DNA of 40,997 nt from JAAZIN01 sp964464625 (GCA_964464625.1 CAYXKD010000014.1:1-40997), one strand, 5' to 3'. Positions 27,180 through 33,835 are shown, numbered from the stretch's first letter. Translations and numbers: made by a program. The notes: generated from the sequence alone by a model not told the origin.

Positions 27180-27319
27180 TTAAATCGCTGAAGCGAAGAA
27201 AGGTCCTGCCAGGAAATTATAGTGGACTGTTTTTGCACAACTCTTTCACAACCTTTTGTAGCTTTAACAACTCTTTATTATCTCCCGTTTAAAAGGGCAT
27301 CGAATGGTTAGCATAAAGA
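27180..27319. other. intergenic stretch, nothing recognised
   Basis: 140 bases between the ligase stop and the hairpin before the tRNA fragment. AT-rich, with no frame, promoter or RNA structure I can support. Confidence 0.5.
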
Positions 27320-27353
27320 AAACCCCGGGATATCAATCTATTCCGGGGTTTTA
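27319..27353 (-). terminator. bidirectional terminator beside the tRNA-Lys fragment
   Basis: AAAACCCCGG and CCGGGGTTTT arms around a 14-base loop (27319-27353). It lies directly beyond the CCA end of the tRNA fragment and probably terminated the original tRNA-Lys gene; it can also stop the ligase mRNA. Confidence 0.75.
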
Positions 27354-27354
27354 C

Positions 27355-27400
27355 TGGTGAGCCATACAGGAGTCGAACCTGTGACACCCTGATTAAAAGT
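27355..27400 (-). other. 3' half of a tRNA-Lys gene: attachment site of the integrated element
   Basis: Read on the minus strand, this is an exact tRNA 3' half from position 31 to 76: anticodon loop CTTTTAA (UUU, Lys), 3' anticodon stem TCAGG, five-base variable loop, T arm ACAGG-TTCGACT-CCTGT, acceptor strand ATGGCTC, discriminator A, encoded CCA. Upstream of position 31 the bases do not pair with TCAGG and no D arm follows, so the gene is cut. An integrase gene lies 139 bases away. This is what a tyrosine integrase leaves when it enters a tRNA 3' end; the intact tRNA-Lys should be at the far end of the element. Confidence 0.9.
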
Positions 27401-27516
27401 AAAGACTGCTTTTCGCGTCCTGCCATGGTGGAGTGTCGTTTAGCCCTAAATTGTAGGCTTTACTACTGTTTGACCGGCTGCTAACATGGCCAGGTATGAC
27501 CGCCTTGCGTACATCG

Positions 27517-27540
27517 GGAGAGAACTTTGGAGAGAACTTC
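27517..27540. repeat. tandem 12-bp repeat next to the attachment site
   Basis: GGAGAGAACTTT followed at once by GGAGAGAACTTC. The second copy overlaps the integrase stop codon. Position between att and int suggests integrase arm-type binding sites. Confidence 0.6.
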
Positions 27541-28912
27541 ATTCCGCTGGAATAAGGTTGTCCAGCTTGACTGCAGCCTCTTTACTGATTTTCGGCAGTG
27601 CATGAGCGTAGCGCCGGAGCAGCGTAACCTCATCGGCATGTCCCAGGCGTTCGGCTACTGCTTTGATGTGTACCCCATCCTCTAACAGTAGCGTGGCATG
27701 TGTGTCTCGCAGATTGTGGAACTTGATGCGCTTAACCTGCCCCGTGAGCTTATCGAGCTGTTGCTGGAAGTTGCGATACAGATTTCGCGGCGCCATAAGC
27801 CCACCCGCTTCAGAAGTGAATACCAGGTTGTGATCCGGCTTGATCCCCAAAGCGTTAAATTCTTCAACCTGGCACGCTTTGTGTTTCTTTAGGACAGAGA
27901 CAAGCTGGGGAGAGATGTCTATTGTCCGTTCGCTGTCATCCGTCTTTGGGGTGTTTATTTTTGTACCCTTTGATGTGGCCACTAGATTCTGCCGGATGGT
28001 GATTGTCTCTTTCGAGAAAGAAACATCTTCCCAGCGCAGCCCCAGCATTTCCCCGCGTCTCATGCCGGTGGTTAAAGCCATAAGGTAGAGCGGATAAAGC
28101 CGCTGCATCCCGCCGGTGTCAGATGCCGGCAGTCCTTTCTTTAGCCACAAGTAGATAGTAGAAATATCTACTCCCTTGAGCCTGGCATACTGGGCTACGC
28201 TTAGCGTTCTGTTGAGCTGGAGGACATCACCACTTGCCATAGCCAGCCCTTTGCGATTCCGCAGCCAGGTTTCAGCTGTAGCAGTATCGATGTAGGTATG
28301 CGGTGCTCTTTTCATGTGCGCAAGAAACGCTGCTACCTCCTCACGGGTCCAAGCCGAAGGCTTCTTTTTATCGGTGGTGCTGCGCTTTTGTTTTGCTTTT
28401 GCAGCTGCGTTTCTTGACAGCAGCTCCCAGTCCATCAGCTCACCCAGGGCCTGCTTGAGCAGGGATCGCATTCCCTGCACGGTCCGCTTTGACAGCCCGC
28501 CAGGCTTACCGTCCAGCCGGCCGCCCTTGGTTTTTTGGGTGATCAGCTTCTGAATGTGGAACGGCTTAATATTAGCAGCCGGCAGGTGACCCATTTCAGG
28601 GTTGATGTGGTTATAAATAAGACCCTCGTAAAAATCGATCGTAGTTTGCTTACAGTTTACCCGGGCATGGTTGTCCAGCCACAGCTCAAGGCACTGTGCC
28701 AGGGTTTTCTCGGTGGGTTCGAAGTAATCGCCATCCTGCAGTTCTTTCAACTTCCGGACCAACAGGGCGTTGGCTTCGGTTTTTTTGGCTCGGCGATTCA
28801 ACCCCAGCTCTTTGCGCACAGAGATCCACTTTGTGCTTCTCTCACCGTCAACAGGGTCCAGCTCCAGGACCACATACCAGTTGTTTTTTTTGAACTGCAC
28901 ATGGCCGCGCAT
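27539..28912 (-). CDS. int: tyrosine integrase with an embedded HTH domain
   Basis: 457 residues. N-terminal arm-binding region (1-60), SAM-like core-binding domain (68-165, LAQCLELWLDNHARVNCKQTTIDFY), then the catalytic domain. Active-site residues: Arg285 (TTGMRRGEMLGLRWEDV), Lys323 (TPKTDDSERTI), His399-x2-Arg402 (HNLRDTH), His425 (LGHADE), Tyr435 (RRYAHAL). Normally EEVAAFL is followed within about 20 residues by LYPLYLMALTTGMRRGE. Here about 70 residues (202-271) are inserted, containing LSVAQYARLKGVDISTIYLWLKKG, an excisionase/AlpA-like helix-turn-helix. ATG with AAAGGAGG ahead. Directs insertion and excision at tRNA-Lys. Confidence 0.95.
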   Translation of the reverse strand: MRGHVQFKKNNWYVVLELDPVDGERSTKWISVRKELGLNRRAKKTEANALLVRKLKELQDGDYFEPTEKTLAQCLELWLDNHARVNCKQTTIDFYEGLIYNHINPEMGHLPAANIKPFHIQKLITQKTKGGRLDGKPGGLSKRTVQGMRSLLKQALGELMDWELLSRNAAAKAKQKRSTTDKKKPSAWTREEVAAFLAHMKRAPHTYIDTATAETWLRNRKGLAMASGDVLQLNRTLSVAQYARLKGVDISTIYLWLKKGLPASDTGGMQRLYPLYLMALTTGMRRGEMLGLRWEDVSFSKETITIRQNLVATSKGTKINTPKTDDSERTIDISPQLVSVLKKHKACQVEEFNALGIKPDHNLVFTSEAGGLMAPRNLYRNFQQQLDKLTGQVKRIKFHNLRDTHATLLLEDGVHIKAVAERLGHADEVTLLRRYAHALPKISKEAAVKLDNLIPAE

Positions 28913-29020
28913 GGGGACAACCTCCTTTCAAAGCCATTATACAATAAAACGATATACCCGCCACTCTTCCTCGGTCCCACTACGTATTGTTCTTCCAGCC
29001 ATAATTTGTTCGCCCCCCAA

Positions 29021-29049
29021 TGCATAACTGCTTTCTTTGCACATGTCAA
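29021..29049 (-). promoter_or_regulatory. candidate integrase promoter
   Basis: On the minus strand TTGACA (29049-29044) is 17 bases from TATGCA (29026-29021). A separate TATAAT lies closer to the gene at 28941-28936 but has no -35. The 156 bases between int and the next gene hold no convincing frame. Confidence 0.4.
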
Positions 29050-29068
29050 ACGGTTCTCTCCTATTCCC

Positions 29069-29779
29069 CTAAATGTCTCCCAGGTCAACCGCCACTACAC
29101 TGGTCTCTGTAAATTCCTCATCCCTAATATCTGCCGGGTAAAGGAAAAGAGTTTTCACGTCTTCGGCCACGTCAAATGCTATCGGCACTACGGCTGAAAA
29201 CGAAGGGCCGATGTCTTCGAGGTGCCATGCGTCGGTTCTGAAAGCATGATGGTATCCCAGTGAAGCTCCAGAATCAAAGCTGAACACCCGGCTGTCCTGA
29301 TCCTCCACCTGGAACAGTCTGCCCACCTGGCGGTCGACTTTTGCGTTATTTTTTACCTCAAGCAAAAAAACAACATATTGCCCCCTGGCCCTGTAATCCC
29401 TGAGGGTTTTGTGGATTTCCACCCCGATCACTTTGTAATCCCACTCGGCAAAGGAAGTTGTTTCGTTCAAGGAAATGAAATTAATTTCAAAGTCATCCGG
29501 ATCCCCCGAACCGCCATCCTTATTAGGCTCTCCCGAACCGCCCGGCTTGTCCGGTTCACTGCTTTGTAAAAACGCAGGTTCAGCTATTTCAGCAACGGGG
29601 GGTGATAACGCCATAATTACTGCGCCCATAATAAAAATAGCGAGCGATGCTGAAATGATTATCAGCGGGATCTTCAAGGACATCTTTTTAACAATGAAGA
29701 CTATAACCACCACAATCCCCGCGATAAAAGCCAGGGCGCCCAACACCATGGACAGGAAACCGAAAATGGTCACGATCAA
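29069..29779 (-). CDS. membrane-anchored DUF4352-like protein
   Basis: 236 residues. Two N-terminal membrane helices (about 5-31 and 36-58), a flexible Gly/Ser/Pro/Asp linker (SSEPDKPGGSGEPNKDGGSG), then a beta-sandwich of the DUF4352 type with RGQYVVFLLEVKNNAKVDRQV and SAVVPIAFDV. Such domains are usually displayed outside the cell and occur widely on Gram-positive mobile elements; the role is not known, and surface exclusion or superinfection immunity is only a guess. Start TTG at 29779 or GTG at 29773, both downstream of AAGGAGGGG. It sits between integrase and the metalloprotease gene. Confidence 0.75.
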   Translation of the reverse strand: MIVTIFGFLSMVLGALAFIAGIVVVIVFIVKKMSLKIPLIIISASLAIFIMGAVIMALSPPVAEIAEPAFLQSSEPDKPGGSGEPNKDGGSGDPDDFEINFISLNETTSFAEWDYKVIGVEIHKTLRDYRARGQYVVFLLEVKNNAKVDRQVGRLFQVEDQDSRVFSFDSGASLGYHHAFRTDAWHLEDIGPSFSAVVPIAFDVAEDVKTLFLYPADIRDEEFTETSVVAVDLGDI

Positions 29780-29788
29780 AGCCCCTCC

Positions 29789-30295
29789 TTAGTAAACCTT
29801 TTTGATAATGTTCCTCCACCTAAGTCTATTCCCCTTGCTCTTTTCCTCTCTCCTTATAAAGCCGATCTTAAACCGCACAAACCATTCCTCAACATGGAAC
29901 CACTCGGCCAGCAGCGGCAGGGTGTTGTAGCCTTCCCCTGTTGCTGCCCAAACCTCTGCGGACGGCATGAGCAGCTCTGTGGCCCAGCGAAGGGCCTTCT
30001 GCTCGTCCTGGTTTATTACTATTTCTCTTTGGCTGTTAGTGTGGTAGTTGCAGCGGTGAAATGATACTATTCCTGAAATGTCCGATCGTGGTGGGTAGAA
30101 ATGATGACCAAGCTCGTGTGCTGCGACGCAGCGGTGTAGTCTTGGCTGGCCAGGCAGGGACTGGTCCAGCACTATCAGCGGCCCCGCTCGGGGGTCTATG
30201 GTGTAAAGTCCTTGGATGTTGCCTGCTTCCTGCTGAAGATTTCTATATGCTATGTAGATCTCTTCGTTTTCGGCGATTTCATAGATCTTTTGCAT
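29789..30295 (-). CDS. immA: ImmA/IrrE-family metallopeptidase
   Basis: 168 residues. Zinc protease motif AAHELGHHF with His60, Glu61 and His64, and the downstream helix DEQKALRWATELLMP supplying the third ligand. In ICEBs1 and related phages ImmA cleaves the ImmR-type repressor to induce the element. The XRE repressor gene two genes upstream is the natural target. The C-terminal part (FHVEEWFVRFKIGFI) is the family's typical degenerate winged-helix end. GGAG seven bases before ATG. Confidence 0.9.
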   Translation of the reverse strand: MQKIYEIAENEEIYIAYRNLQQEAGNIQGLYTIDPRAGPLIVLDQSLPGQPRLHRCVAAHELGHHFYPPRSDISGIVSFHRCNYHTNSQREIVINQDEQKALRWATELLMPSAEVWAATGEGYNTLPLLAEWFHVEEWFVRFKIGFIRREEKSKGNRLRWRNIIKKVY

Positions 30296-30326
30296 AGTAT
30301 TCTCCGGTTTACAAGTATTTTATCTA

Positions 30327-31058
30327 CTATTTCTCCGGAATAGTTGGCAACTTCCCTTTTTTGCGTGGCCTATAAACATAGCCCCGCTTTTTTTTAGCCG
30401 TCATCTCCTTAATGTGCCAAGAAAGCGCCAACAAATCTGTCTTATGAATGGGGTCGAGTTTTTTCTTTCCGGTGAATAGGTCGGTGCAGTAAACCGGCTT
30501 ATTCTTTAGTTGTTTATGCTCTTCCTTAAGCATTTTTATGGCCTCATCAATCCTATGTTGCTTTACCATTAGCCTTGCGATCTTGATCCGTGCTGGGGAA
30601 TAATCAACTTGCTTTGATAGCAACAGCTCATGCGTATTTATGGCTTCTTCAAACATGTACTCACCCTCATAAGCATCTGCAAGCAAATTGTATATGTAAA
30701 CCATATCCTGTTTTTCGAGATTGCAACCGCAATCCAGGAGTTTACGGCTATATTTAATTTGTTCCGGCCTGAATTTTGCCCCTTGTAGCTGGTAGGCAAT
30801 GGCCATGCAATACCAAGCTTCGGGGGTATCAATATCCTTTAATATTTCTGCTATATAGAAACCCTTTTGCTTATTTGTTTGGAGGGTGTTTAATAAGTTC
30901 TTATATTTTGAAGACTGATCAGTAGATAACCAGGAAGATTTTATGATTGCTTTGGATATTGCGATTCTGCTTTCGCAGGTATTGCAAATCTCACAATAAC
31001 CGCCTGGGGCCAGAGGCTTAGACAACTGGAGCCTGCCGCAGCAAACACATCGTGGCAT
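30327..31058 (-). CDS. zinc-finger and TPR-like repeat protein
   Basis: 243 residues. The N-terminus has paired cysteines, CVCC and later CEICNTC, suggesting a zinc site. The rest is helical, with repeat-like segments: TPEAWYCMAIAYQLQGAKF, DMVYIYNLLADAYEGEYMFEEAINTHELLL, SPARIKIARLMVKQHRIDEAIKML. These have the Ala/Tyr/Gly spacing of tetratricopeptide repeats. A basic tail ends it (KKKRGYVYRPRKKGKL). ATG behind GGGAGGTGG. Not recognised as a family; its place between repressor and ImmA suggests it shares the repressor transcript. TPR proteins paired with XRE regulators can act as peptide-binding partners, but that is inference. Confidence 0.7.
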   Translation of the reverse strand: MPRCVCCGRLQLSKPLAPGGYCEICNTCESRIAISKAIIKSSWLSTDQSSKYKNLLNTLQTNKQKGFYIAEILKDIDTPEAWYCMAIAYQLQGAKFRPEQIKYSRKLLDCGCNLEKQDMVYIYNLLADAYEGEYMFEEAINTHELLLSKQVDYSPARIKIARLMVKQHRIDEAIKMLKEEHKQLKNKPVYCTDLFTGKKKLDPIHKTDLLALSWHIKEMTAKKKRGYVYRPRKKGKLPTIPEK

Positions 31059-31081
31059 ATGGGACCACCTCCCTAATCCAG

Positions 31082-31402
31082 CTACTCCTTGTTTTTCCTC
31101 TCCTTTTCCTCCAGCGCCTCCACAACGGTTTCCTTGATTATTTTCTTGAGCGCTTCGATGTTTAGATCGCTGGTGTCGCCACTGAAGGCCAAGGGGGCGT
31201 TCTTGGCGGGGTCGTTGGTGGCAGGGGTGCGGCTGAGGATGTAGTCAACGGAGCAGTTAAATATATCAGCGAACTTTTTCAGCGTCTCCAGGTCAGGCTT
31301 TGCACGATCAACCTCATAGTGGCCAATGGTCTGCTGAGACAAATTTACCAACCTGGCCAACTGTTCCTGTGTTAGCCCCTTGTTTTCCCTGAGCGATTTC
31401 AA
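31082..31402 (-). CDS. XRE-family repressor (start codon uncertain)
   Basis: 106 residues from TTG at 31402. N-terminal HTH LRENKGLTQEQLARLVNLSQQTIGHYEVDRAKPDLETLKKFADIFNCSVDYIL, then a linker and a charged C-terminal helix (NIEALKKIIKETVVEALEEKERK). Relatives start five residues earlier (LGKRLKSLRE). In frame at that point, 31417-31415, is ACG, nine bases after a perfect AAGGAGG, while the TTG is 24 bases from it. Either ACG is used or translation is weak. A TATAAT at 31444-31439 would start RNA close to the ribosome site. Likely represses the rightward early promoter and is the ImmA target. Confidence 0.85.
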   Translation of the reverse strand: MKSLRENKGLTQEQLARLVNLSQQTIGHYEVDRAKPDLETLKKFADIFNCSVDYILSRTPATNDPAKNAPLAFSGDTSDLNIEALKKIIKETVVEALEEKERKNKE

Positions 31403-31442
31403 GCGTTTCCCTAACGTGGCAGATCGCCTCCTTCGCTAATTA

Positions 31443-31459
31443 TACTATGCGCAGTAGTA
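31443..31459. repeat. palindrome in the repressor-side control region
   Basis: TACTA-TGCGCAG-TAGTA, overlapping the repressor -10. Differs in sequence from the three ACTCA sites, so if it is an operator it may serve another protein. Confidence 0.4.
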
Positions 31460-31495
31460 AAACAAAATAAATACTAAAAACATCAGTAAAAGGGG

Positions 31496-31552
31496 TTGAC
31501 ATACTCACTATATGAGTTTATACTCACATTAGGCGTTACTCATACGGTGAGT
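31496..31552 (+). promoter_or_regulatory. rightward early promoter with three operator-like sites
   Basis: TTGACA (31496-31501), 17-base spacer, TATACT (31519-31524). Operators: ACTCACTATATGAGT (31503-31517, exactly within the spacer), ACTCACATTAGGCGT (31522-31536, one good half) and ACTCATACGGTGAGT (31538-31552). Two are perfect ACTCA-N5-TGAGT palindromes; centres are 19 and 16 bases apart. The layout resembles a lambda-type switch for the two flanking XRE genes, whose recognition helices are alike. Confidence 0.85.
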
Positions 31553-31577
31553 TTTTGAATCATATGGGGTGGTGACA

Positions 31578-31832
31578 ATGTTGGTAATCAGAAAACATCT
31601 TATAGCGGCTCGTGGAAAACGCACCCAAACAGAAGTAGCTAAACTGGTCGGTGTCGAGCAGCAAACTTACTCACACTGGGAGCGTGGTCGTTCCAAACCC
31701 TCTATTGCAAAGATGCTGTTGCTAGAAAAAATTCTTGAGGTTCCCAAGGAGAAGCTTTTTTATGACGTGTTCAACTCACCTGCTGAGTTGGCGCCGTGTG
31801 GTGCGCCCACCTCGGAAGACGAGGCCGTCTAA
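31578..31832 (+). CDS. Cro-like XRE-family regulator
   Basis: 84 residues. ATG chosen over an in-frame GTG nine bases upstream, because GGGGTGGTG serves the ATG. HTH: LIAARGKRTQTEVAKLVGVEQQTYSHWERGRSKPSIAKMLLLEKIL. The QQT-x-x-H-x-E-x-x-R-x-KP pattern matches the divergent repressor (QQTIGHYEVDRAKP), suggesting both bind the ACTCA-N5-TGAGT sites. First gene of the rightward transcript. Its stop overlaps the stop of a small convergent gene. Confidence 0.85.
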   Translation: MLVIRKHLIAARGKRTQTEVAKLVGVEQQTYSHWERGRSKPSIAKMLLLEKILEVPKEKLFYDVFNSPAELAPCGAPTSEDEAV

Positions 31833-31990
31833 TCCCGATACACTACCAGGACGCAGTAAGTAAATTCGGCACCGTCAGCGACAAAGAGCCATCGCAGCAC
31901 ATCAGGTTCATTTTTCCCGACCCAGGCGTTCAGGTCAGCCTGCAGATTCAGATGGTCATTGTCAGCAAAGAGCTTGATTTTCAGTTTCAC
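31829..31990 (-). CDS. small conserved-looking protein, convergent to the cro-like gene
   Basis: 53 residues, GTG start with AAGGAGAG seven bases ahead. The sequence (MKLKIKLFADNDHLNLQADL, then NAWVGKNEPDVLRWLFVADG, ending in TYCVLVVYRD) alternates as a small beta-alpha-beta protein with no low-complexity bias. Its stop codon overlaps that of the Cro-like gene on the other strand, and no rightward gene would otherwise fill this 196-base space. Not recognised. An antisense transcript from here would run into the cro-like gene, so it may also affect the switch. Confidence 0.6.
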   Translation of the reverse strand: MKLKIKLFADNDHLNLQADLNAWVGKNEPDVLRWLFVADGAEFTYCVLVVYRD

Positions 31991-32028
31991 AGCAAACTCT
32001 CCTTTCCGAGTAATGAAGGAGGTGCCCC

Positions 32029-32304
32029 ATGTCCACTTTTACTAAAGCCAAGCAACTAAAGCCCGAGATAGCTGCCGAGCTCCGTCTCTGTCACCGCCGC
32101 TCCTGGCCCTGCTGGCTCACCGCCGAGGAAGTGGCCGGTATGCTGCGGGTTGATATTGGTACTGTCTACAGCTTGGCCAGGCGCGACATCCTACCGCACG
32201 TCAAGATCGGGCGAATCTACCGGTTCGACCGCGACGGTATGTTCTGGCAAGCCCGGGAGATCGAGCGGCAATGCCGCAAGGAGCGCGAGTATTACGGCGC
32301 CTAA
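32029..32304 (+). CDS. AlpA/excisionase-type HTH protein
   Basis: 91 residues. The HTH_17 pattern WLTAEEVAGMLRVDIGTVYSLARRDILPHVKIGRIYRFDRDGM is complete, including the wing. Such proteins act as excisionases or as activators of integrase or early genes. The N-terminus is longer than in bare excisionases (about 27 residues). ATG with GAAGGAGGTG ahead. Being the second rightward gene fits an Xis role, but regulation cannot be excluded. Confidence 0.85.
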   Translation: MSTFTKAKQLKPEIAAELRLCHRRSWPCWLTAEEVAGMLRVDIGTVYSLARRDILPHVKIGRIYRFDRDGMFWQAREIERQCRKEREYYGA

Positions 32305-32337
32305 TTGATATTTTATTTTAGAAAGGAGGTCCCTTAA

Positions 32338-32796
32338 ATGCTACGAACCGCACGTAACAACGCGGGAATCACCCGGGAAGAGGCAGCTCACCGTATCTTC
32401 GTCGGCACCCGCACGCTGGCTGACTACGAGCTGGGCCGGACAATAGCCCCGCCTGATGTGGTCATGAAGATGGCTGAGGTGTATCAGGAGCCCACACTTC
32501 CGGCAGATTACTGCGCGAAAGTATGCCCCATCGGGCAGGTGCTTGCACATTGTGTTGAGCGCTCCGAATTTGCCATCACCGTTTTAAGACTGCTGAAAGA
32601 ATTTGCGGACGTGGAGCGGCTGCGCGACGACCTGGTGCATATTGCTTCTGACGGCCGGGTGAACCCGCATGAGGTGGAGGACTTCACCGCGATATTGAAA
32701 GAGCTGGTGGAACTCGAACGCCAGATCGGGGAGCTCAAGTTTTTTGCATTGCGCCAGGGCATTGAAATCCAAGAGATCATGCCGGTGGCGGGATAG
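32338..32796 (+). CDS. XRE-type HTH protein with helical C-terminal domain
   Basis: 152 residues. HTH of the XRE type, ARNNAGITREEAAHRIFVGTRTLADYELGRTIAPPDVVMKMAEVY, then a Cys pair (CAKVC) and a long helical region (FADVERLRDDLVHIASDGRVNPHEVEDFTAILKELVELERQIGEL) that may be a dimerisation coil. AAAGGAGG nine bases before the ATG. Phage proteins of this build are usually early regulators; the specific role is unknown. Confidence 0.8.
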   Translation: MLRTARNNAGITREEAAHRIFVGTRTLADYELGRTIAPPDVVMKMAEVYQEPTLPADYCAKVCPIGQVLAHCVERSEFAITVLRLLKEFADVERLRDDLVHIASDGRVNPHEVEDFTAILKELVELERQIGELKFFALRQGIEIQEIMPVAG

Positions 32797-32807
32797 GAGG
32801 AAGCGAA

Positions 32808-33020
32808 ATGTCAAAAGCAGATCTTTTGCGGAGCATGTGCAACATCCGAGATGCGTTAAACGATATAGCTGCAAACGAAAAGAAACACGCGAAGGAGCTT
32901 GACGCGATCTGTAAGGGTTTTGGTGACCGGAGTGACGGCATTGCGGCAGGCCTGGGAATCGCCGCGCACCTGCTTGAACGCACCATGGACGAGCTGGACG
33001 GACAGGAGGGTCATCGATGA
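32808..33020 (+). CDS. small helical protein, hypothetical
   Basis: 70 residues, predicted all helix (MCNIRDALNDIAANEKKHAKEL). Strong AGGAGG site. Stop overlaps the next start as ATGA. Not recognised. Confidence 0.7.
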   Translation: MSKADLLRSMCNIRDALNDIAANEKKHAKELDAICKGFGDRSDGIAAGLGIAAHLLERTMDELDGQEGHR

Positions 33021-33289
33021 TTTGCCGTAAGTGTCCGGGCTGCGGCGCCAGGTGGTATTCGGCAAACACGCGGCCTTGGAGATGCGGGTACTGTTGCACT
33101 GCAATGGATGATCGCCACAACGAGGATTTGAGGGGAGGGAAGGAAGATGCGCAGACTGATTTTTGCGTTCGTCGGCAGGAAAAAGGACCTGCGGAAAAGC
33201 CTGGCTGCTGCAGTGGCCAGGGAGCAGGGCAAAAACAACGTGATCTATTTGCGGCACTGCGAGCTATGCGGCCGGCTGGCCAAGGGTGA
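33017..33289 (+). CDS. small zinc-ribbon protein, possibly frameshifted
   Basis: 90 codons from an ATGA-coupled start. The first 30 residues form a four-cysteine pair, CRKCPGCGARW and CGYCC, typical of a zinc ribbon. After about residue 45 the sequence (GPAEKPGCCSGQGAGQKQRD) looks non-native and lies over the better coding frame of the next gene. Either the gene is longer than its functional part or a one-base change has joined or split two frames. The two frames differ by +1. Confidence 0.5.
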   Translation: MICRKCPGCGARWYSANTRPWRCGYCCTAMDDRHNEDLRGGKEDAQTDFCVRRQEKGPAEKPGCCSGQGAGQKQRDLFAALRAMRPAGQG

Positions 33290-33389
33290 TATCTGCAAGC
33301 AATGTGAACCGCTTTTTCGACGTTGGGTAAAAAAAACAGCGGCTGAAGTAGCCGCCAACAAAAACAACCTTGACCCAAGTATAGCATAG
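33147..33389 (+). CDS. small basic zinc-ribbon protein, hypothetical
   Basis: 80 residues. ATG preceded by GGGAAGGAAG. N-terminal basic helix (FVGRKKDLRKSLAAAVAREQGKNN), then CELCGRLAKGDICKQC, a C-x2-C-x8-C-x2-C zinc site, then a basic helix. Overlaps the upstream zinc-ribbon frame by 143 bases. DNA or RNA binding is plausible; not recognised. Confidence 0.65.
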   Translation: MRRLIFAFVGRKKDLRKSLAAAVAREQGKNNVIYLRHCELCGRLAKGDICKQCEPLFRRWVKKTAAEVAANKNNLDPSIA

Positions 33390-33469
33390 TCTGTTTTCAC
33401 TGTAAACGGGCGGGCGGCTGCAAAACTCCCTGACATCCGTCCCGCTCAAAAGTGTAGGAGGTGCACCAG

Positions 33470-33835
33470 GTGGAAAGGCAAGCGGAATACGGAGCCAAGC
33501 AGGATTTCAAGGTCGAGGTTCTCTCCCGTGGGTCCTGTATCGATCGAGACGGGGGAAAGGTTTTTCAGATCGACACCTTTACCCTGCGCCTGAATCACGT
33601 GGCGCTAAATGAGTACCTGCTGTCGGAAATGATGAACAGCCGGAAGTGCTATTCCAATGATGAGCTGGGGATGGCTTTGTGGAGGGACCACCGGATAAAA
33701 ATGGTCGCTCGTCGTAAAACATGGAAGGCAAAAATGCTCGAAGCTTTGAGGATTGGTCCCAGTGATAGCAGTATGGTCATCAAGCAGATCCAGGCCGAGT
33801 TTTTTGGCGCGGTCTGGATCAGGGATGTCACATGA
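33470..33835 (+). CDS. hypothetical protein
   Basis: 121 residues from GTG at 33470, six bases after AGGAGGTG; a GTG at 33461 overlaps that site. Contains beta-rich KVEVLSRGSCIDRDGGKVFQIDTFTL and a basic helical segment (DHRIKMVARRKTWKAKMLEAL). Not recognised. Coupled to the next small gene by ATGA. Confidence 0.65.
   Translation: MERQAEYGAKQDFKVEVLSRGSCIDRDGGKVFQIDTFTLRLNHVALNEYLLSEMMNSRKCYSNDELGMALWRDHRIKMVARRKTWKAKMLEALRIGPSDSSMVIKQIQAEFFGAVWIRDVT

Noticed and set aside
27355..27440. A complete functional tRNA-Lys gene
   Set aside because: Only positions 31-76 are present; no D arm or 5' acceptor strand (GAGCCAT) upstream.
28798..29088. 96-codon minus-strand frame across the integrase start
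   Set aside because: Overlaps the first 115 bases of int in another frame and crosses its promoter region.
31796..32059. 87-codon plus-strand frame after the Cro-like gene
   Set aside because: No ribosome site; better explained by the minus-strand 53-residue gene and the next gene's leader.
32584..33387. 267-codon minus-strand frame
   Set aside because: Covers four rightward small genes with good ribosome sites; Cys/Arg/Pro-rich shadow.
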